DNA of 64,000 nt from Halobaculum limi (GTDB lineage: Archaea; Halobacteriota; Halobacteria; Halobacteriales; Haloferacaceae). Position numbers and translations under genes: made by a program. The first letter of the stretch is position 1; the number at the start of each line of letters is the position of its first letter. The DNA is taken from the NCBI RefSeq assembly GCF_029490015.1, contig NZ_CP120469.1, positions 310,001 to 374,000 of the forward strand, in the 5' to 3' direction. Below, piece after piece: positions 1 to 8,666 of the stretch. A model generated the notes under the pieces. It had not been told where the DNA came from and searched no databases. It worked only from the letters and a program-made list of their open reading frames with translations.

Positions 1-353
1 AAGACGTGCACATTGGAGCCTCAGTCGAGATAAAAAACAGCGTCTTACTCGACGGCGCGAAGGTTCCACACCTCAGTTACGTGGGAGATAGCGTCGTCGG
101 ACCGGACGCGAACGTGGGTGCCGGGTCACTCGTGGCGAACCTCCGTCACGACGACCAGCCGGTACGCCTCACCCACAACGACTGTCGAGTCAGCACTGGT
201 CGCCGTAAGTTCGGTGTCGTCATCGGTGAAGGGTCAAAACTGGGGATCGGAACGCGCCTGAACGTCGGCACCGTGCTCGGCGTCGGGGCGACGACGACGC
301 CCGGAGAAATCGTCGTTCGCGACGTCCGGACGGAGGGAGACACGGAGCGGTGA
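1..353 (+). CDS. Sugar-phosphate nucleotidyltransferase, C-terminal fragment (5' end outside window)
   Basis: The reading frame is already open at the first base, so only the C-terminal 117 or so residues are seen. They form a left-handed beta-helix (hexapeptide repeats such as VGPDANVGAG, IGEGSKLGIG, VGTVLGVGAT) with the stretch STGRRKFGVVIG. That stretch is typical of the tail of archaeal GlmU/AglF-type bifunctional enzymes that make UDP- or dTDP-sugars from sugar 1-phosphates. The nucleotidyltransferase domain itself is not in the window, so substrate cannot be judged. It fits as supplier of activated sugar for the glycan genes downstream. Confidence 0.8.
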   Translation, partial: DVHIGASVEIKNSVLLDGAKVPHLSYVGDSVVGPDANVGAGSLVANLRHDDQPVRLTHNDCRVSTGRRKFGVVIGEGSKLGIGTRLNVGTVLGVGATTTPGEIVVRDVRTEGDTER

Positions 354-430
354 ACGAGGGCGGCGCTGGGTGACTTCCATCCGTACGCCACCATCACGGG
401 AACAGTAGTAGACCACAGATCGCCACCAAA

Positions 431-1072
431 ATGGCTAACCAATCAACCCACCAATCAACGACCCGAGAGGAACAGAACGTGCCACGTGTTACCGAGGATG
501 ACGAACAGGCAGTCGTCGAGACCGAACACGTCGACGAGCAGGAGGAGTCCGAACCAGCCGAGATCCCACTGGATCTCACCTTCGAGATACTCAAGAACGA
601 GCGGCGTCGCCTCGTGCTGGAATACCTGCGTGACGTGGACGACGGACAGACCACTATCGGCGAACTCGCCGAGCACATCGCCGCCATCGAGAACGACTGC
701 GACATCCAGGCGCTCGGTGCCCAACAGCGCAAGCGCGTGTACATCGGCCTGTACCAGTGCCATCTCCCGAAGATGGACGACGCCGGTGTGGTCGACTTCA
801 ACCAGAGCAGAGGCTTCGTTGAACTCCGCCCAGAGGCAGACCCACTGTTCGAGTACCTCGTCGAGGACGACGAGTCAGAAGACGACATCGAATCGGCCGG
901 CGATATGGAGGAGGACTTCCTCCCTCTCGCGGGTGCGACGCTCGGCATCGGTGTGCTGTTCGGAATCAGCCAACTGCTCGGTTACCACCTGCTCGCAAGC
1001 CTGTTCGTCTTCGCGTTTCTCGCGTTTGTCCTCTACACGGGCCGTGACCAGGTGATGGCCCAGTTCGCGTAG
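431..1072 (+). CDS. DUF7344-type winged-helix protein with C-terminal membrane hairpin
   Basis: 213 residues. Residues 1-45 are acidic and disordered. About 48-140 match the haloarchaeal DUF7344 helix-turn-helix family: it opens LTFEILKNERRRLVLEYL and ends VVDFNQSRGFVEL. Two hydrophobic segments follow near 165-205 (LPLAGATLGIGVLFGI and LLASLFVFAFLAFVLY). A membrane-anchored DNA-binding regulator is the simplest reading; its target is unknown. It stands alone, 77 bases after the nucleotidyltransferase. ATG at 431 has no obvious Shine-Dalgarno sequence, as is common in haloarchaea. Confidence 0.7.
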   Translation: MANQSTHQSTTREEQNVPRVTEDDEQAVVETEHVDEQEESEPAEIPLDLTFEILKNERRRLVLEYLRDVDDGQTTIGELAEHIAAIENDCDIQALGAQQRKRVYIGLYQCHLPKMDDAGVVDFNQSRGFVELRPEADPLFEYLVEDDESEDDIESAGDMEEDFLPLAGATLGIGVLFGISQLLGYHLLASLFVFAFLAFVLYTGRDQVMAQFA

Positions 1073-2240
1073 TCTCTCTTCGAATTTTCAGTTTGTCGTC
1101 GAACACTTCCCGGAGAGTGTCGGGAGTGACATCGTTCTCATCGTTCGGGAGGATCGACGATTCTTCACCGTTCAACCGTCCGTACCGAGGTGAAGTCAGT
1201 CGGGACTCATCGGAGGCCAGGGACGGTCTGAGCGTGCTGGCACTTCTGTGACCGTGATCACGAACCGGCGACCACACGCACACGTCACGATTTGATCCCG
1301 CGCGTCGGGCAATGCTGTCCCGCAACTGCATTCGATCTGCAAGCCAGCACTGACGTCTTTCATTCATCTGCCGCACAGACCACAGCGATATTATACTGGT
1401 CGTGACTTCTCCCCCGACTGAAGTCGTGGGCTTTCTCCTCAATTTCGTGTGAAACTCGACGTCTCCGAGTGTTTCGCGCAGGATATCGTCTCTCCAGAGA
1501 GCACGGCAGTGACGCAAAGACTGGTGTGTCGAACTCGAAGAGACACAGGTACCGGGAATTGGGAGCGGAGGAGAACGATGAACAGCAACGGACCACTGCG
1601 AACAGCGACGAACAACGACGGGGACAGCGGGCAGTCAGCCAGCGAACAGGTCAGAGCACGTGAACGCCGAGGTACGGACGAACCCAGGCCACGGCCTCAT
1701 ACGTCGAGGAGAGAACGTAGCCGACCAACAGTATCCAACCGCCACGGTCCGTCGGGGCCAACATCCCCACTAAGTACAAAAGCGTGCAAGAGTGACCTCC
1801 TCCTCGCCGTTCACGGCGAGGCTTCCCACGTCTGCACCGCAACGCTGGGTTGGGATATTTGCTGGTTGACGACTCGTCGGCATAACGAGCTGATGGCGGG
1901 GACACACTGCCGTTACTCCTATCCCTGACAGGGGACTCGGAGTTATCTTGCTGACCGAGACACCACAGCGGTTCAAGACGGTGTCTCGAACATCGAGGTT
2001 CTCGGAGTCCCGATATTGTGCATTCAGGTGGCGGTGAGGCCGCCTCAGTGTACAGTGTATTAGTGTTCGATGTTAGTTAAATATCCGTATTAGCGTCAGA
2101 ACGTGGTTCGTGGAGGAGTGTCAGATTCACGCCCGCGGTAAACGGCGGGATTCTCTCCTCGAAGGAGAGAGGTCGCCTCCGTGAGTCAATAGTCGAGTAT
2201 CCCCACTGCGGGGCTCTCGGATGTTAGCGCGGAGAGGGTG
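1073..2240. other. Long gene-poor stretch, mostly decayed insertion-sequence material
   Basis: No open frame here looks like a protein-coding gene: all candidates are Arg/Ser/Pro-rich shadows. Bases 1411-2172 carry three small hairpins of IS200/IS605 type (described separately). Bases 1073-1400 and 2173-2240 show nothing I can interpret. Confidence 0.6.
1411..2172. mobile_element. Relic of IS200/IS605-family element(s)
   Basis: Three hairpins mark this stretch. The first is at 1411-1430 (arms CGACT/AGTCG with flanking CCC/GGG). The second is at 1803-1820 (CTCGCCGT tc ACGGCGAG). The third is at 2132-2172 (CCCGC/GCGGG followed by a CTCTCCT/AGGAGAG hairpin). The right flank of the first (GTGGGCTTTCTCCT, then TTCGTGTGA) is shared with the hairpin at 63156. 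The third shares GATTCACGCCCG and TCTCTCCT with 14568-14610. On the minus strand, 1770-1928 could be the remains of a TnpB tail, but no conserved catalytic motif survives. Confidence 0.5.
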
Positions 2241-3581
2241 TCAATCAGATGCCTGCGGTGCGACGGCGACGCGAGCCTCCTCGACGATCTCCATTGCGGT
2301 GTCGAACAGCGACTCCATCTCCGAGCGGACGCCCGCCTCCGCGGTGACGCGCACGAGTGGCTGGGTACCGCTGGCACGCACGAGGAACCATCCCGCGTCG
2401 ACGTCGACGCGGACGCCGTCGATGTCCGTGACATTCGTGTAGCGGTCGGAGACGGCGTCGGCGACGTGCGCGACGAGGTCGTGTTTCGCCTCCGTCTCGA
2501 CGTTCTTTCGGCGAAGCGGGACGTCCTCGATTTCGGCCGCGAGGTCGTCGAGGGGGCCGCGCCGGGCGACCAGTTCCGCGAGTTTCGCCGCTGCGAGCGG
2601 TCCGTCGGGACACCGCGCGAGGTCGGGCCAGATCCACGCACCGCTCGGTTCGCCGCCGAAGACGACGTCCGTCTCGCGCGTCCGCTCTGCTACGTGGCCG
2701 TCACCGACCTTCGTGTAGACCGTCGACGCGCCGATAGCTTCGAGCGTGGTGTCAACCGCGATACTGGTGTCGATAGGCACGGCGACACGGTCGCCGGAGC
2801 GAGCGACGTCGCGGGCGAACAACGCGAGCAGCACGTCGCCCGTCAGGAACTCGCCGGTCGACGTGACCGCACGCATCCGGTCGGCGTCGCCGTCGTGTGC
2901 GATACCCAGGTCGGCCTCCGTGGACGCGACGACGCGGCGGAGTCGCTCGCAGTTCTCGGCGGTCGGTTCGCTAGGGCGACTTGGGAACGAGCCGTCGGGT
3001 TCGGCTGACATCGTCAGCACGCGGCAGCCGAGGCGACGGAGCGCGTCGGCGGTGATCCGACCGCTGCCGTTGCCCACGTCGAGGACAACGTCTAAGTCGA
3101 GGTCACCGGGAACCGCGTCGACGATGGCGTCGACGTGGCGGTCGCGGGCGCGACGTGAGCGGAAACAACTGCCGAACTCGTCCCAAGGGACGAGCGAGAA
3201 GTCGCCGTCTCGAACGCGCTTGGCGATCGCTTCCTGCTGGCTACCGATGTACGCAGAGCCGTCTTCGGACCACAGTTTGATCCCGTTGTCCGTCGCGGGG
3301 TTGTGCGAGGCAGTGACCGTGATACCGGCGTCACAGTCGTACCACTCGACCGCGCGTGCGACCGTCGGCGTCGGCACTTCACCCAAGTGGACCACGTCTG
3401 CACCACACTCCCGCAGGCCGGCGGTGAGCGCGTCGACGAGAACGGGACCGGTCAGCCGTGGGTCGCGGCCCACGACGACACGACGTGCGCCTTCGGAGGC
3501 GACCGCACGTCCGACATCCAACGCGAGCGACGCGGTGACCTCCTCGCCGACGACGCCACGAATACCACTCGTTCCAAACAT
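2241..3581 (-). CDS. glmM: Phosphoglucosamine/phosphohexose mutase (alpha-D-phosphohexomutase family)
   Basis: 446 residues, full length for the family. Such enzymes interconvert hexose (or glucosamine) 6- and 1-phosphates before nucleotide activation. The N-terminus MFGTSGIRG is the classical start. The phosphoserine loop is TVTASHNP with catalytic Ser92. The metal-binding loop is HDGDADR, and the phosphate-binding C-terminal motif is RASGTQP. I chose ATG 3581 over an earlier in-frame codon because the family starts at MFGTSG. A TAACAAA promoter-like element lies 27 bases upstream of it. Substrate (GlcN, Glc or Man) is not decided by sequence; glmM is the usual haloarchaeal annotation. Confidence 0.88.
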   Translation of the reverse strand: MFGTSGIRGVVGEEVTASLALDVGRAVASEGARRVVVGRDPRLTGPVLVDALTAGLRECGADVVHLGEVPTPTVARAVEWYDCDAGITVTASHNPATDNGIKLWSEDGSAYIGSQQEAIAKRVRDGDFSLVPWDEFGSCFRSRRARDRHVDAIVDAVPGDLDLDVVLDVGNGSGRITADALRRLGCRVLTMSAEPDGSFPSRPSEPTAENCERLRRVVASTEADLGIAHDGDADRMRAVTSTGEFLTGDVLLALFARDVARSGDRVAVPIDTSIAVDTTLEAIGASTVYTKVGDGHVAERTRETDVVFGGEPSGAWIWPDLARCPDGPLAAAKLAELVARRGPLDDLAAEIEDVPLRRKNVETEAKHDLVAHVADAVSDRYTNVTDIDGVRVDVDAGWFLVRASGTQPLVRVTAEAGVRSEMESLFDTAMEIVEEARVAVAPQASD

Positions 3582-3608
3582 TACACCGAGAGACCGAGCG
3601 GAAGTAGG

Positions 3609-3617
3609 TTTGTTACC
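3609..3617 (-). promoter_or_regulatory. Glycan-promoter element copy 1 (GGTAACAAA)
   Basis: Minus-strand 9-mer; 27 bases separate it from the ATG of the mutase gene. It is the weakest match to the TATAACAAT consensus (GG for TA at the first two positions) but keeps core and spacing. Confidence 0.5.
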
Positions 3618-3643
3618 ACCCAACTATCCCAAATAGAGGGGGG

Positions 3644-4849
3644 TTAGTCGTCGTACTCCGGGTCAAGTTCCGGCACAGGTTCGACGTCGAGACGCGGGTC
3701 GTCGAGAACGTCGTCCCGAGCGTGTCGGTGGGTAATTTCACCGTTGGCCGCCACAGACGCGTGGTGCTCTTCGAACTGACCGCTGCCATTCGCGGCGGCT
3801 GCATCGCCGGCCCGCTCCGACACACCACTCCCGCCGCCGGTCGGCGAACCACGCGAGGGCAGGAGAATGCTGTCGAGGTCGCGGTTCGCGTCTATGTCCA
3901 TTGACATCGCGCCGACGAGCGACAGAATCCCGAGGGTGAAGACGAGGACTGACAGCAATCCTTCGGCAACCGGCAGACCCGGTCCAAGCGCGGAGACCAG
4001 CGTCCAGGCGAGTCCGAGGACGCCAATGGCACTCGCGCCCACGCCCATCGCGTACGCGATGACGAGTGGATGGAAGCCGAAGGTGAGGTAGTTCGTCTTC
4101 AGCCGCCAGACGAAGTTACGAAGCAGCATCAGCGACACCCGCGGGATGTAGGTGTGGTACTTGATGTGGCTCTTCTCGTCGCCGTAGATGATGGGGTTGG
4201 GAATGTCGACGACGCGGAGGCGAGCGACGTTGAGTTTCACGAGCAGGTCGTTACAGTACCCGTAAAACTCGTACATATCGTCGATGTCCGCCTCGTGGAG
4301 GGCGCGATACGAAATTGCGGTGTAGCCGCTCTGTGGGTCGCCAGTCGACCAGTAGCCGCTGGCGATCTTCGTCAATGCGCCCAGGACGGCGTTGCCGACG
4401 AAGCGGAACGGCGGCATATCTCCGGCGTCGCGGCGCCCGGCGAGGCGGTTCCCCTTCACGTAGTCGGCTTCGCCGTCGATGATCGGGTCGAACAGTTGCC
4501 CGAGGACGCTCGGGTCCATCTGTCCGTCGCCGCCCATCACCGCCGTCGCCGCGAGGCCGTCGTCGCGCGCGCGGAGATATCCAGTCTTGATCGCACCGCC
4601 GACACCGCGATTCGATTCGTGTTGGATGGGGACGACTCGACCGTCAAACTCGTCGCTCGTCGCCTCGTCGGCGCGGTGTCGGTCGAGTTCGACCGCTTTC
4701 TGAATCTCGTCCCACGTTCCGTCCGTGGACGCGTCGTCGATGACGTAGATACGGTCGACGAACGTGGGGACCGTCACCACCGTCTCACGGACGAACGGTT
4801 CTTCGTTGTACGCCGGGATTACGACCCCGACTGTGTGTCCTCGATACAT
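3644..4849 (-). CDS. GT2 family glycosyltransferase, dolichol-phosphate-sugar synthase type (AglJ-like)
   Basis: 401 residues. The GT-A domain (about 1-230) has VVIPAYNEE, the DDASTDGT nucleotide-binding loop and the GGDGQMDP acidic motif. Two hydrophobic segments follow near 250-315, then an acidic cytoplasmic tail of about 80 residues. The architecture matches archaeal enzymes that load the first sugar onto dolichol phosphate for N-glycosylation. The promoter element 54 bases upstream implies a short 5' leader. The gene sits 62 bases ahead of the mutase gene on the same strand, but the mutase has its own element, so they may be separate transcripts. Confidence 0.82.
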   Translation of the reverse strand: MYRGHTVGVVIPAYNEEPFVRETVVTVPTFVDRIYVIDDASTDGTWDEIQKAVELDRHRADEATSDEFDGRVVPIQHESNRGVGGAIKTGYLRARDDGLAATAVMGGDGQMDPSVLGQLFDPIIDGEADYVKGNRLAGRRDAGDMPPFRFVGNAVLGALTKIASGYWSTGDPQSGYTAISYRALHEADIDDMYEFYGYCNDLLVKLNVARLRVVDIPNPIIYGDEKSHIKYHTYIPRVSLMLLRNFVWRLKTNYLTFGFHPLVIAYAMGVGASAIGVLGLAWTLVSALGPGLPVAEGLLSVLVFTLGILSLVGAMSMDIDANRDLDSILLPSRGSPTGGGSGVSERAGDAAAANGSGQFEEHHASVAANGEITHRHARDDVLDDPRLDVEPVPELDPEYDD

Positions 4850-4903
4850 CGTGTTCTCACGGTCGTGACCGTGTGCTACATCGAGTGTACCCCTCGGTCG
4901 GGT

Positions 4904-4912
4904 ATTGTTATC
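4904..4912 (-). promoter_or_regulatory. Glycan-promoter element copy 2 (GATAACAAT)
   Basis: Minus-strand 9-mer, 54 bases before the GT2 ATG. No in-frame alternative start gives the 25-27 base spacing seen at most other copies. Confidence 0.55.
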
Positions 4913-4979
4913 CAGCCCTTGCGAGAGACGTCGAGCCGCCCGTTCGCTGACGATTCAATAGTTGTGGCCGAAGTCGATC

Positions 4980-4988
4980 CATAACAAA
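4980..4988 (+). promoter_or_regulatory. Glycan-promoter element copy 3 (CATAACAAA)
   Basis: Plus-strand 9-mer; 27 bases separate it from ATG 5016 of the PKD surface-protein gene. A GGAGGG stretch lies between them. The copy is divergent from copy 2, with about 70 bases between. Confidence 0.6.
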
Positions 4989-5015
4989 GCCCGAATCGGA
5001 GGGAACACTCACGTA

Positions 5016-8000
5016 ATGAGCACATACTCCGCACGAACGGCCATCCGAGTCGTGGCCGTCGTTGCGATGCTTATAGTCGCACCAGCGGCCGGACCAGTCA
5101 CACTGACAGCACAGGCCGCCGCGGGCGACGGACAGACGTTCGCCGTCGCCCAGGGGACCGCCTGCTACGTGGTCGAACCAGTTGAGGACGCGAGCACGAA
5201 CGTCACCGCATTCTACGACTACCGGAATCCGTTCACTGAGCCGTCTGCGGACACGTACAGTTCCTACGGGACGACCGACTATCAGCGTGCGATGCAGACG
5301 GGGATGTTCTTCTATGCTGACTCGGCGGACACGAGCCTTGTCGTCGTCCACGGCCAACTCGGTGCGGGTGCGGGTTCGACCGTGACCTATGACATCAGCG
5401 GCCTCCCGGACGGCGAATGGGCCGTCGAGGATGACCAGTACGTAAACCGCGACGACGAGTGGGACACTGGTGGATCGACCGCGAGCATCGATTGGAAGTT
5501 TGCCGAAGGGCGTACCGACGGCGGCGCGTACATCGGCTTTGACTCGTTGGAGGACGGCTCACCAGTCCTGATCGAACCTGGCTACAATGAGAACGCGGAC
5601 GCGTGGGGTGATTGGGGTCGCTCAGGCGCAGACCAGTACCGCTTCACCGGCTGGAACCTCTTCAGCGGCGACGGCAGCGAGTACTCCCTGGCGCTCGACC
5701 GCGATGTGTACATCCACGCCGGCGGCTGTGTCGAGACACCGCCGAGCGCAGCGCTGACTTCCACCGGTGGCGCTGACCCCGGTGACGACATCACCTTTAA
5801 CGCAGGCGGGTCGACCGACGATGTCGGCGTCGTCGGCTACGAGTGGGACGTCGACGGTGACGGTGAGACCGACCGCGTCACCGACAGCGCCACCACTGCG
5901 TTCAGCTTCGAAGAGGACGGCGATTACACGGTCTATGTCACCGCCTACGACGCGTACGGGAACGCAGACACGGCGACGACGACCGTCCAAGTTGGTGACC
6001 CCGGCGCACCCGTCGCCAACCTCTCAGTGCAGTCGTCGGCGCTCATCGACGAGTCGCTCACCTTCGACGCCAGTGAATCGACCGACAACGGCTCTCTCGT
6101 CAGCTACAAGTGGGACTTCGACGGCGACGGAACCGTCGACCGCACCACCGAGGCTCCGACGACGGAGTTCGCGTACACCGCCACGGGCACCTATGAGGCA
6201 TCCGTGACCGTCGTCGACGACACTAACCGAACCGCGACCGCAACCACGACGGTGACTGTCGACACCGACGACCCACCGACCGCAGCCCTCGACGTGTCTG
6301 GTGACACGATTACGGGCGAGTCACTGACTTTCGACGCCAGCGGATCGAATGACGATGTCGGGGTCGCCAGCTACGGCTGGGACTTTGACGGCGATGGCAG
6401 TGTCGATCGCACGACCAACACGCCGACGACTGAGTTCACCTACACCGCCAACGGGACGTACAACGCATCGGTGACCGTCACCGACACGAACGGGACGACC
6501 GCGACCGCGACGACACAGGTCACGATCACCGCGAACGAACCGCCGAGCGCCGCGCTGTCGGCACCCGGGAGCGCCGAAACGAACCAGACGGTGACCTTTG
6601 ACGCCAGTGGGTCAAGTGACGATGGCACCATCGACGAGTACGCTTGGGACTTCGACGGCGACGGGACCATCGACCGTACCACCGAGGACCCAACGACTGA
6701 GTTCACCTACACGGCCAACGGGACGTACAACGTCTCGGTGACCGTCACCGACACGTCTGGTGCGGCCGGGACGGCGACCACGGCGCTGACCGTCACGCAG
6801 TCGACGAATGCGCGCCCGTCCGCGTCGCTCAACGCGCCCGACGAAGTCGAAGCCAACGAGACAGTGACGTTCGACGCCAGCGGGTCGACCGACGACGGCA
6901 CCATCGATGCCTACGAGTGGGACGTTGACGGCGACGGCACCGTAGACTCAGTGACGACCGTCCCGACGTTCGAGACGACGTACGCGAGTACGGGGACGTT
7001 CAACGTCTCCGTCACCGTCGTCGACGACACGGGAGCGCGTGCGACCGCGAGTTCGACCCTCAGCGTCGTCGAACCTGTGGTTCCCGCCGCAGCGCTGTCG
7101 GCACCGTCCAGGTCCATCGCTGGTGATAGTGTGACGCTCGACGCCAGCGGCACGACCGTCGAGGGGTCGCTCACCTACGCGTGGGACGTCGACGGCGACG
7201 GAACGTACGAGGTGAACAATACGACGAGTCCGACCTACACCACGACGTACGACGAGATAGGGACCTACCAGCCGTCCGTCCGTGTGACCGACGAGGCCGG
7301 GAACACCTACACCAACAGCACGACCGTCGACGTAGTCGCGGTCAACCCCGACATCTCGACGTCGGTGACCGAGGTGGACGTGAATGAGGCGGCGACGTTC
7401 ACCGCCAGTTCCGGCGGGTCTTCGGATCCGACGTACTCGTACCTCTGGGAGTTCGGTGACGGAACAGGTGCGTCCGGACAGACCGTCGAACACACGTACG
7501 GTCAGCCCGGTCAGTACACTGTCACGATGCGCGTGCAGGTGAGCGACGGCGCGAGTGCCGCGACGAGCATCACCGTCACCGTGTCGGACCCGAACGGCGG
7601 GTCGAGCGGCGGCGATGGCTCCTCCGGCGGTTCATCGGGTGGCAGTAGTGGTGGCTCCTCTGGCGGCAGCAGCGGTGGATCCTCTGGTGGGGCCAGTGGT
7701 GGCTCCTCTGGCGGCAGCAGCGGTGGATCCTCTGGTGGGGCCAGTGGTGGCTCCTCTGGCGGCAGCAGCGGCGGCTCGTCCGCTGCGGTCTCCGACGACG
7801 GTCCCGACCGCGACGACCTCGAACCGAACTTCACGCGGGTGAACGCGTCACTCAGCAGCACCGACCTCGTGACCGGCGACACCCTGGTCGTCACCGCGAG
7901 CGTCGCCAACCTCGGAAACGGCACGGGTACGAAGACCATCGAGTTGGAGGTCGACGGCGAAATCGTCGACACGCGCCAGTTCACGCTGGAACCCAACGAG

Positions 8001-8516
8001 AGTCGAACAGTGCGGTTCCGCTGGTCGTTCGACGAACCCGACGTTTACTCCATTGAAGTCGACACTACCAGTCGCTTCCTTGTGCGCGTCTCACCGCCAC
8101 AGCCGAATATGACAGTGACAAACCTGCGAGTCAATGACGAGACTCCACGCGTCGGCGACGAGGTGACGTTCACCGCGGTCGTCAGGAACGACGGCAGGGC
8201 GTCCGGGACGTACAACGCCTCGCTGTCGCTGTTCAACGAGACCGTCGCCGTACAGCAGGTGACGGTCAGACCCAACGAGACCAAGACGGTGACGTTCACC
8301 AGGCAGATCATCGCCGAGGGCGAGTTCTCCGCGTCTCTCGGCAACGAGAGTGTCACCATTTCAGTGATTGGCCCCGACGGCACGGAGACGCCGACACCGG
8401 AGGACACCTCGGAGTCGTCGACCACGACGCCCGGGTTCGGGGCCGCGCTCGCGGCCCTGGCGCTCGTGCTCGTCGCCGTGGTCGCGCTCACGCGTCGACG
8501 GTTCGGACGCGACTAA
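5016..8516 (+). CDS. Secreted multi-PKD surface protein with PGF-CTERM anchor
   Basis: 1166 residues. A Sec signal peptide (about 1-35, MSTYSARTAIRVV...) is followed by a unique domain to about residue 240. Seven PKD beta-sandwich repeats follow, each with WDFDGDG/WDVDGDG and a GTY..SVTV end. Next comes a Gly/Ser linker, then two CARDB-like domains. The C-terminus TPGFGAALAALALV...RRRFGRD is a PGF-CTERM sorting signal, normally processed by an archaeosortase and lipid-anchored. Many N-x-S/T sites suggest it is itself N-glycosylated. The start at 5016 is preferred because it begins the signal peptide and keeps the promoter spacing. Likely role: an adhesive or structural cell-surface protein displayed next to, and modified by, the glycan machinery. 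Confidence 0.85.
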   Translation: MSTYSARTAIRVVAVVAMLIVAPAAGPVTLTAQAAAGDGQTFAVAQGTACYVVEPVEDASTNVTAFYDYRNPFTEPSADTYSSYGTTDYQRAMQTGMFFYADSADTSLVVVHGQLGAGAGSTVTYDISGLPDGEWAVEDDQYVNRDDEWDTGGSTASIDWKFAEGRTDGGAYIGFDSLEDGSPVLIEPGYNENADAWGDWGRSGADQYRFTGWNLFSGDGSEYSLALDRDVYIHAGGCVETPPSAALTSTGGADPGDDITFNAGGSTDDVGVVGYEWDVDGDGETDRVTDSATTAFSFEEDGDYTVYVTAYDAYGNADTATTTVQVGDPGAPVANLSVQSSALIDESLTFDASESTDNGSLVSYKWDFDGDGTVDRTTEAPTTEFAYTATGTYEASVTVVDDTNRTATATTTVTVDTDDPPTAALDVSGDTITGESLTFDASGSNDDVGVASYGWDFDGDGSVDRTTNTPTTEFTYTANGTYNASVTVTDTNGTTATATTQVTITANEPPSAALSAPGSAETNQTVTFDASGSSDDGTIDEYAWDFDGDGTIDRTTEDPTTEFTYTANGTYNVSVTVTDTSGAAGTATTALTVTQSTNARPSASLNAPDEVEANETVTFDASGSTDDGTIDAYEWDVDGDGTVDSVTTVPTFETTYASTGTFNVSVTVVDDTGARATASSTLSVVEPVVPAAALSAPSRSIAGDSVTLDASGTTVEGSLTYAWDVDGDGTYEVNNTTSPTYTTTYDEIGTYQPSVRVTDEAGNTYTNSTTVDVVAVNPDISTSVTEVDVNEAATFTASSGGSSDPTYSYLWEFGDGTGASGQTVEHTYGQPGQYTVTMRVQVSDGASAATSITVTVSDPNGGSSGGDGSSGGSSGGSSGGSSGGSSGGSSGGASGGSSGGSSGGSSGGASGGSSGGSSGGSSAAVSDDGPDRDDLEPNFTRVNASLSSTDLVTGDTLVVTASVANLGNGTGTKTIELEVDGEIVDTRQFTLEPNESRTVRFRWSFDEPDVYSIEVDTTSRFLVRVSPPQPNMTVTNLRVNDETPRVGDEVTFTAVVRNDGRASGTYNASLSLFNETVAVQQVTVRPNETKTVTFTRQIIAEGEFSASLGNESVTISVIGPDGTETPTPEDTSESSTTTPGFGAALAALALVLVAVVALTRRRFGRD
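7598..7780 (+). repeat. Gly/Ser-coding tandem repeat (48-base unit)
   Basis: Within the PKD protein gene, a unit of about 48 bases coding GSSGGSSGGSSGGASG recurs twice and then partially from about 7654. Degenerate GGSS repeats precede it. It forms a flexible linker between PKD and CARDB domains and is a likely site of length variation. Confidence 0.8.
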
Positions 8517-8641
8517 CTGGGCGCGACCAGGCGGAGCAACGACCGTCTTTGGTTTCTGCGGGTCGATGCGAGTTTTTCTGAGAAGGTGAGTGGAGGCGAG
8601 CGATTCGCTCCATAGTATCCGATGGGTCTCGACGAACCAGT

Positions 8642-8666
8642 AGCGACCGTTTCGCTCGCGGTCGCT
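8642..8666. terminator. Hairpin between convergent genes
   Basis: AGCGACCG and CGGTCGCT form an 8-bp stem around a 9-base loop at the junction of two convergent genes. A T-rich run (GTTTTTCT) lies near 8570. Either could end transcription; archaeal terminators are mainly T-rich, so the role of the hairpin is uncertain. Confidence 0.3.

Noticed and set aside
1449-1928. 159-codon plus-strand frame in the first gene-poor region
   Set aside because: Low-complexity Arg/Ser/Thr composition and overlap with IS hairpins; no protein-like pattern.
4962-5015. Upstream extension of the PKD protein (18 residues)
   Set aside because: It precedes the signal peptide and crosses the promoter element, so ATG 5016 is the better start.
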